Source: SVQP01 sp045652835
GTDB taxonomy: Bacteria > Bacillota > Clostridia > Oscillospirales > CAG-272
NCBI GenBank assembly: GCA_045652835.1
Contig: JAZOLE010000054.1
Location: forward strand, 1 to 10,429
Length of the DNA stretch: 10,429 bases
Direction of reading: 5' to 3'
A program made the position numbers and the translations under genes. The notes beneath the pieces were generated by a model. The model saw only the letters and a list, made by a program, of their open reading frames with translations, ran no database searches and was not told the DNA's origin. Shown in pieces: positions 6,308 to 10,429 of the stretch (position 1 is the first letter of the stretch; each line of letters opens with the position of its first letter).

Positions 6308-7525
6308 GTGAAGCATATAGATGAAATTCTGCCCGCATCCGTCGAAAATCGCCGCGTGTGGGCAAGTATCGACCTGGACGCTCTCGTCCACAATTACGTC
6401 GTTTCCCGCAATTACATACAACAGCAAAGCCCGAATACCCCTGCCGTTGCCGTCATCAAAGCAGATGCTTACGGGCACGGCATCGGTCCTTGCGCCCGCG
6501 CTCTGTACTCGTGCGGATGCCGCCATTTTGCCGTGGCTTGCGCTGAGGAAGGCATTGCCATTCGCTATGCGCTTGCCGACCTTGCCACCGAGCAGGTTGA
6601 GGTTTTGGTTCTTGGACATACCCATCCCGCACATACCGCGCTTTTACACAACTTCCATTTGACGCAAACGCTGTTTTCCCCTGAATATGCAAGAGAATTG
6701 CATGATGCCGCCAAGGCAAGCGGCCTGAAATTGGACGTGCATATTAAGGTGGATACGGGTATGCACCGCATTGGTTATCCCGCCTTTACACCCCTGCAGG
6801 CTTCTCAAACGGTTGAAGAAATTTGCACGCTGCAGGACGAATACGACGCCTTTTGCGTCAAAGGACTTTTCACCCACCTGTCCGACGCGGACTCGGGCAA
6901 CTTCTGCTATGAGCAATGGCAACGCTTTCTTTTGGTCAAAAATGGCCTTGAGCAGCGCGGAAAATGCCCCGAGAGCTGCCATGCCTGCAACAGTCCGGGC
7001 TGTATGAGATATCCCGAGACCTATCTTGACGGCGTGCGCCTGGGTGCGCTTTTGTTCGGCGTAGCCCCGGTCATTCCCCCCGAGCTTGACCGAAACCCCG
7101 GGTGCAATCTTTTTCCTGCCGAGCAGCTGCGCCCCGTCATGCGCCTGCAAACCAAGGTCATTCAAACGCACACGGTTGCAGCAGGTGAGCCGGTTGGCTA
7201 CGGCGCGCTTTGCCGCACCGATCATGACCGCACCATTGCCACGCTTTCGGCAGGGTATGCCGACGGATGGCTGCGTGCTTACGCCAACACAAACGTGACC
7301 GTGCATACAGCGCAAGGTGACTTTGCCGCTCCTATGGTAGGCAGAATTTGCATGGACCTTTGCATGATCGACGTCACAAATATTCCCTGCTCCCCCGGCG
7401 ATACCGTCACGCTGTTTGGAAACAACGTGCAATCCCTTGCCTCGCTTGCCCGTCACGCAGGCTCGATCGCTTACGAGATTCCCTGTCTTGTCACCGCACG
7501 CGTTCCCAGAATTTACCACACATAA
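6308..7525 (+). CDS. alr: Alanine racemase
   Basis: PLP-dependent cytoplasmic enzyme that interconverts L- and D-alanine and supplies D-Ala for peptidoglycan. The 405-residue product is slightly longer than the usual 360-390. It has an N-terminal PLP barrel with the lysine motif AVIKADAYGHG (K51), the VDTGMHRIGY motif with R154 (normally facing the PLP lysine), and the C-terminal beta domain with GYADGWLR (catalytic Tyr Y317) and MVGRICMD (343-350). Start is GTG with AGGAGG at 6292-6297, 10 nt upstream. The protein is cysteine-rich, including C220, C224, C227 and C232 around the conserved HACNS segment. Only 32 bp without a terminator separate it from the following lipoprotein gene, so co-transcription is likely. 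Confidence 0.95.
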   Translation: MKHIDEILPASVENRRVWASIDLDALVHNYVVSRNYIQQQSPNTPAVAVIKADAYGHGIGPCARALYSCGCRHFAVACAEEGIAIRYALADLATEQVEVLVLGHTHPAHTALLHNFHLTQTLFSPEYARELHDAAKASGLKLDVHIKVDTGMHRIGYPAFTPLQASQTVEEICTLQDEYDAFCVKGLFTHLSDADSGNFCYEQWQRFLLVKNGLEQRGKCPESCHACNSPGCMRYPETYLDGVRLGALLFGVAPVIPPELDRNPGCNLFPAEQLRPVMRLQTKVIQTHTVAAGEPVGYGALCRTDHDRTIATLSAGYADGWLRAYANTNVTVHTAQGDFAAPMVGRICMDLCMIDVTNIPCSPGDTVTLFGNNVQSLASLARHAGSIAYEIPCLVTARVPRIYHT

Positions 7526-7547
7526 ATACGAATAAAAATTCCGTAAT

Positions 7548-7552
7548 GGAGG
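7548..7552 (+). promoter_or_regulatory. Ribosome binding site that fixes the lipoprotein start
   Basis: GGAGG lies 5 nt before ATG 7558. An earlier ATG at 7546 overlaps this site, and the open frame continues back into alr to 7348, but only the start at 7558 places a typical basic-hydrophobic-lipobox signal peptide at the N-terminus. Confidence 0.8.
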
Positions 7553-7557
7553 ATGTT

Positions 7558-9936
7558 ATGAAAAGAACGTTGTCAATTTTAAGTGTCCTGTTTGCACTGA
7601 TGCTTTGCCTTTCGGTGCTTGTTTCGTGCGGCGACAAGGCTGAGATCAGCGAAAGTGCCGTAACCGAGGCAAAGATCAACAAAAAGGGCACCGAGATCTC
7701 TATCAAGGCAGCTTTGACAGAGGCTGATCTTGAAGCCTTCAAAAGCTCCGAGATTTACAACCAAAAGCTTTACTTGATGGCACTTGAGCCGGGTGACTCT
7801 ACCGAGGATATTGCCGGCAAGCAGCCGCTGGCGGATACAGGCATGTCCACCTCTCCCAAATTCACGGTGGATCTGTACGCAGACGGAAATCTGCAAGCGC
7901 ACTCCCGCCTGCACTGCGCCTTTGCGATTGCGGTCTATAACAAGACCCTCTCCTCTTACGTGCTGCTGACCGCACCCGTATATCTCTCCAACGTTTCGGA
8001 TCTGGCAGAAAACACGTCGGAATTCCCCACCTCTGCCTCGATTAAGGGTCTGCACACCTCTGTTTCCTCGGATGCCGCTTACCTTGGCGTGGCTCACACG
8101 GTCATTGAGCTTGACCCCTCTGTGCTGATTTTGGACGGCTATACCGACCGTGCACTCTCCTACGTTTACGACGGCCAGACCTACTATCTGGATCGCGGTG
8201 CGTTGGAGACTCTGGACAAGCAGGTCAGTGATGCAACCGCACAGGGCAGCATCGTATATTTCAGATTGCGCATGCACACCGCTCCCGAAAAAGCAAACGC
8301 ACTGGTTTCCTGCCTGTATGCCGACGGCGCAGCAACCAAGGGAGATCGCACCTGGGCGATTTGGATGGATGACGATCAGAGCGCTTCTCTGATGGCAGGC
8401 TTCCTTGATTTTATCACAGCACGCTACACCGATCCCGCAGGCACGCACGGCTTTTGCGGTGCTATGATCATTGGCCGAAGCGTCAACGAATCCAACAATA
8501 ACAACAACGCAGGCGCTGTGGAATTCAGCACCTACGTATCTCGCTATCACGCGCTGGTGCGTCTTGCACACTCCACGCTCAAATCCCACTATGCAAACGG
8601 CCGCGTATATATCTCTGTCAGCAACAACTTGGCAGACACCAACAGCCTTTCCACCAAGGCGGATTGGACAACCAACTATTTCCTTGACCAGTTTGATCTG
8701 GAGGCACGCAGAGGCGGCGACTTTGATTGGAGCGTTGCCATTTCCGCATATCACTACAAGAACAGCGATCCGCTTTGGTCGGACGAGCATGCAAGCGCGC
8801 TCATTCTCTCCCCTGCACACTTCTCGGACTTCATGTGGATCTCGCAATCGGATCACTACTACGGCGGAGACCGTCGTCACACCATTATCAGCGACTTTGA
8901 GATCGCACCCAATGACAATCCCAATATCCAGGCTGCTTCCTATGCCTACGCTTACTATAAGGTGCTGGAAAACGGACACGTGGACGCGCTGATCTATTCC
9001 GCACATACCGATCGTCAGAGCCTGATTACCGGCTCCGGACTGTGGGAAACCGATAAAAACGGACTTTTGACCGAGCGTCGCGCACTCTATAACGTCTTTA
9101 TGACCATCGATACCAAGGACGTAACCCAACTGGATGCCATTGGCATCTCCACGCTCATTCCCGGCTGGAGCTCGCTTTACAGCGCACAGTCAACCAAGGC
9201 TGCAACCCGTCAATTTGTTACCGGTCAGGACCTCTCCCAAAAGCCCTCCGGCAAGCCCAAGGATCTGTTCAGCTTTACCAACGGCACAACCGGCGAATTT
9301 ACCCCCGATGAGCGCGTGACATATTTGGAGCTTACCAAGGACGCTACCCTTGGCTGGCCTGTACTTAGCGCACGCCTTGACCGTACGCAGCCTGCTGCAT
9401 ACATGGGCATTTCCAACACCACGCTGCAGGGTTCTGAGCTGAAGGGAATCAAGACGCTTGCGCTGACCATGTGCGCAGACGTGGATACCCAAGCACCCGT
9501 CAGCATCAAGCTGCGCCTGTACAAGCAGGGCACCAAAACGCTCTCCGCAGGTAACGGCAGCATCGTTTACGAGGACGTGACCGAAATTACCGCAAATTCC
9601 TGGCAGACCATCTACTTCGACGTTTCCGAATTCACCGCTCTTGTAGACGGTGACGATCCCATTACCGTATCTGTACAAGTGAAGGTACCCGAGCTTGACG
9701 AAAACGGCACCTGCAATCTGCTGCTTGACCGCGTGCAAACGTACGGCAAGGGCGGCGTTCAGGGCTACGAATGGCTGATCATTGTCATATCCGTTCTCGC
9801 TGTTCTGGGTCTTGTTGTAGGTCTTGTTTATCTGCTGTATCGCAAATACGGTGCGCCCCCTGTCATTGCCAATATCTTTTGGAATGTTTCGGGAGGCAAG
9901 ATCAAGCTGCAGCGCTATAAAAAGTCCGAGAGGTAA
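7558..9936 (+). CDS. Secreted lipoprotein with DUF5722-like barrel and C-terminal membrane helix
   Basis: The 792-residue product begins with a lipoprotein signal peptide (MKRTLSILS onward) and lipobox L21-V-S-C24. Residues about 30-150 look like a beta-sandwich. Residues about 160-520 resemble the DUF5722 family as I recall it: KGLHTSVSSDAAYLGVAH, IVYFRLRM, MIIGRSVNESN (N310-E311), GRVYISVSNN, GDFDWSVAISAYHY, TIISDFEI, then AASYAYAYYKVLENGHVDALIY. The order suggests a TIM barrel akin to clan GH-A glycoside hydrolases, with E311 as candidate acid/base and D446 or E448 near the second site; no substrate can be named. Residues about 570-730 look like a second beta-sandwich, perhaps carbohydrate-binding. 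Residues 738-761 form a membrane helix followed by a basic tail, so the protein would be anchored at both ends, which is unusual. It follows alr by 32 bp and precedes an AraC-type regulator by 5 bp. Confidence 0.85.
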   Translation: MKRTLSILSVLFALMLCLSVLVSCGDKAEISESAVTEAKINKKGTEISIKAALTEADLEAFKSSEIYNQKLYLMALEPGDSTEDIAGKQPLADTGMSTSPKFTVDLYADGNLQAHSRLHCAFAIAVYNKTLSSYVLLTAPVYLSNVSDLAENTSEFPTSASIKGLHTSVSSDAAYLGVAHTVIELDPSVLILDGYTDRALSYVYDGQTYYLDRGALETLDKQVSDATAQGSIVYFRLRMHTAPEKANALVSCLYADGAATKGDRTWAIWMDDDQSASLMAGFLDFITARYTDPAGTHGFCGAMIIGRSVNESNNNNNAGAVEFSTYVSRYHALVRLAHSTLKSHYANGRVYISVSNNLADTNSLSTKADWTTNYFLDQFDLEARRGGDFDWSVAISAYHYKNSDPLWSDEHASALILSPAHFSDFMWISQSDHYYGGDRRHTIISDFEIAPNDNPNIQAASYAYAYYKVLENGHVDALIYSAHTDRQSLITGSGLWETDKNGLLTERRALYNVFMTIDTKDVTQLDAIGISTLIPGWSSLYSAQSTKAATRQFVTGQDLSQKPSGKPKDLFSFTNGTTGEFTPDERVTYLELTKDATLGWPVLSARLDRTQPAAYMGISNTTLQGSELKGIKTLALTMCADVDTQAPVSIKLRLYKQGTKTLSAGNGSIVYEDVTEITANSWQTIYFDVSEFTALVDGDDPITVSVQVKVPELDENGTCNLLLDRVQTYGKGGVQGYEWLIIVISVLAVLGLVVGLVYLLYRKYGAPPVIANIFWNVSGGKIKLQRYKKSER

Positions 9937-9941
9937 CACGC

Positions 9942-10429
9942 ATGGGCGCAATGTACGAAAATAAAAAGGATGATTTTTACTGTCGCAACGAGCTGACGGG
10001 GCAATACCCCTTGGCGTTCGGTGCGCACCTACACTACCATCTGGAGCTTGTGTATATGGTAGAGGGCTGCACCACCTGCGCGGTGGATACGGGCGAGTAC
10101 GTACTGCAGGACGGTGACGTGCTGCTGGTTTTCCCCAATCAGGTACACCGCTACGATCCTGCCGACAAGGAAAAATACCTGCTCTTTATCATCAACCCCG
10201 ACATGATGCCCGAGCTTTCCCGCTCTCTTACGGGGGCTGCGCCTACTTGCCCCATCGTGCGCGGCGTGGGCAATGACCCCTACATGCGCGAGCTGCTCAT
10301 GACGCTCTCTCGCACCGACGCCATGCCTGCCGATTACCGTGACGCCATCACCAAGGGCTACTTACTCGCCTTTTTCGGTGAGCTGCTTTCTCGCATGGAC
10401 TTCAAGGAAAACACGCACGGCGACTCTCT
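9942..10429 (+). CDS. AraC family transcriptional regulator, N-terminal part (cut by window edge)
   Basis: The frame stays open to the edge and 162 codons are visible. They form an AraC-type cupin (ligand-binding) domain: HLHYHLELVYMVEG at 29-42, with the HxHxxxE-like H29/H31/H33/E35, and GDVLLVFPNQVHRY at 58-71, the second cupin motif with P65 and H69. The helical linker region follows (YMRELLMTL, GYLLAFFGELL). The expected C-terminal pair of helix-turn-helix motifs would lie beyond the window, so the assignment depends on the cupin part. The ATG at 9942 is 5 nt after the lipoprotein stop, with GAGAGG (9928-9933) overlapping that gene's end, so the two are probably co-transcribed. Regulators of this type often control neighbouring sugar-use genes; the ligand is unknown. 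Confidence 0.85.
   Translation, partial: MGAMYENKKDDFYCRNELTGQYPLAFGAHLHYHLELVYMVEGCTTCAVDTGEYVLQDGDVLLVFPNQVHRYDPADKEKYLLFIINPDMMPELSRSLTGAAPTCPIVRGVGNDPYMRELLMTLSRTDAMPADYRDAITKGYLLAFFGELLSRMDFKENTHGDS

Noticed and set aside
7348..7557. 70-codon upstream extension of the lipoprotein frame
   Set aside because: It overlaps alr in another frame, has no suitable ribosome binding site, and would bury the lipoprotein signal peptide.
7579..9129. 516-codon open frame on the minus strand
   Set aside because: It lies wholly opposite the lipoprotein gene, has no recognisable domain, signal or plausible composition, and is explained by codon bias of the real gene.

Overview
The window looks like chromosomal DNA from an anaerobic, low-to-mid GC Bacillota, most likely an uncultured member of the Clostridia. 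The reasons are near-consensus TTGNNN-17/18-TATANT promoters, strong AGGAGG ribosome binding sites, a SleB/CwlJ-type cell wall hydrolase, a maf-mreB-PBP cluster, cysteine-rich enzymes and REP-like intergenic palindromes. No genus can be named from sequence alone. I found no rRNA, tRNA, CRISPR array, transposase gene or phage gene.

Left part (1-4976). A minus-strand gene for a membrane-anchored SleB/CwlJ-like hydrolase (79-987) is transcribed divergently from a plus-strand cell-shape operon: maf (1188-1796), an mreB family gene (1892-2899) and a class B penicillin-binding protein of the MrdA/PBP2 type (2904-4976). Each direction has a good sigma-A-type promoter in the 200-bp gap. The maf-mreB gap carries two tandem hairpins. 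mreC, mreD and rodA are absent from this locus. The MreB homologue has alanine where the catalytic glutamate of the family normally sits, which is the most striking observation in the window. The operon ends in a perfect hairpin terminator.

Middle part (4977-5554). This 578-bp stretch has no credible gene. Two perfect, potentially bidirectional terminators (4994-5032 and 5491-5520) bracket an island of REP-like palindromic elements (about 5045-5445): three copies of a hairpin core plus nested inverted repeats.

Right part (5555-10429). A minus-strand, singly transcribed gene for an unknown multi-pass membrane protein (5555-6130) has a perfect-consensus promoter. It is divergent from a plus-strand run: alanine racemase alr (6308-7525), a large secreted lipoprotein with a DUF5722-like (glycoside-hydrolase-like barrel) region and an additional C-terminal membrane helix (7558-9936), and the start of an AraC-type regulator (9942 to the window edge).

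Functionally most of the window concerns the cell envelope: peptidoglycan precursor supply (Alr), elongation-type cross-linking and its cytoskeleton (PBP2, MreB), Maf, and peptidoglycan cleavage (SleB-like). The surface lipoprotein and the AraC-type regulator probably form a separate carbohydrate-related function that begins inside the window and continues beyond it.
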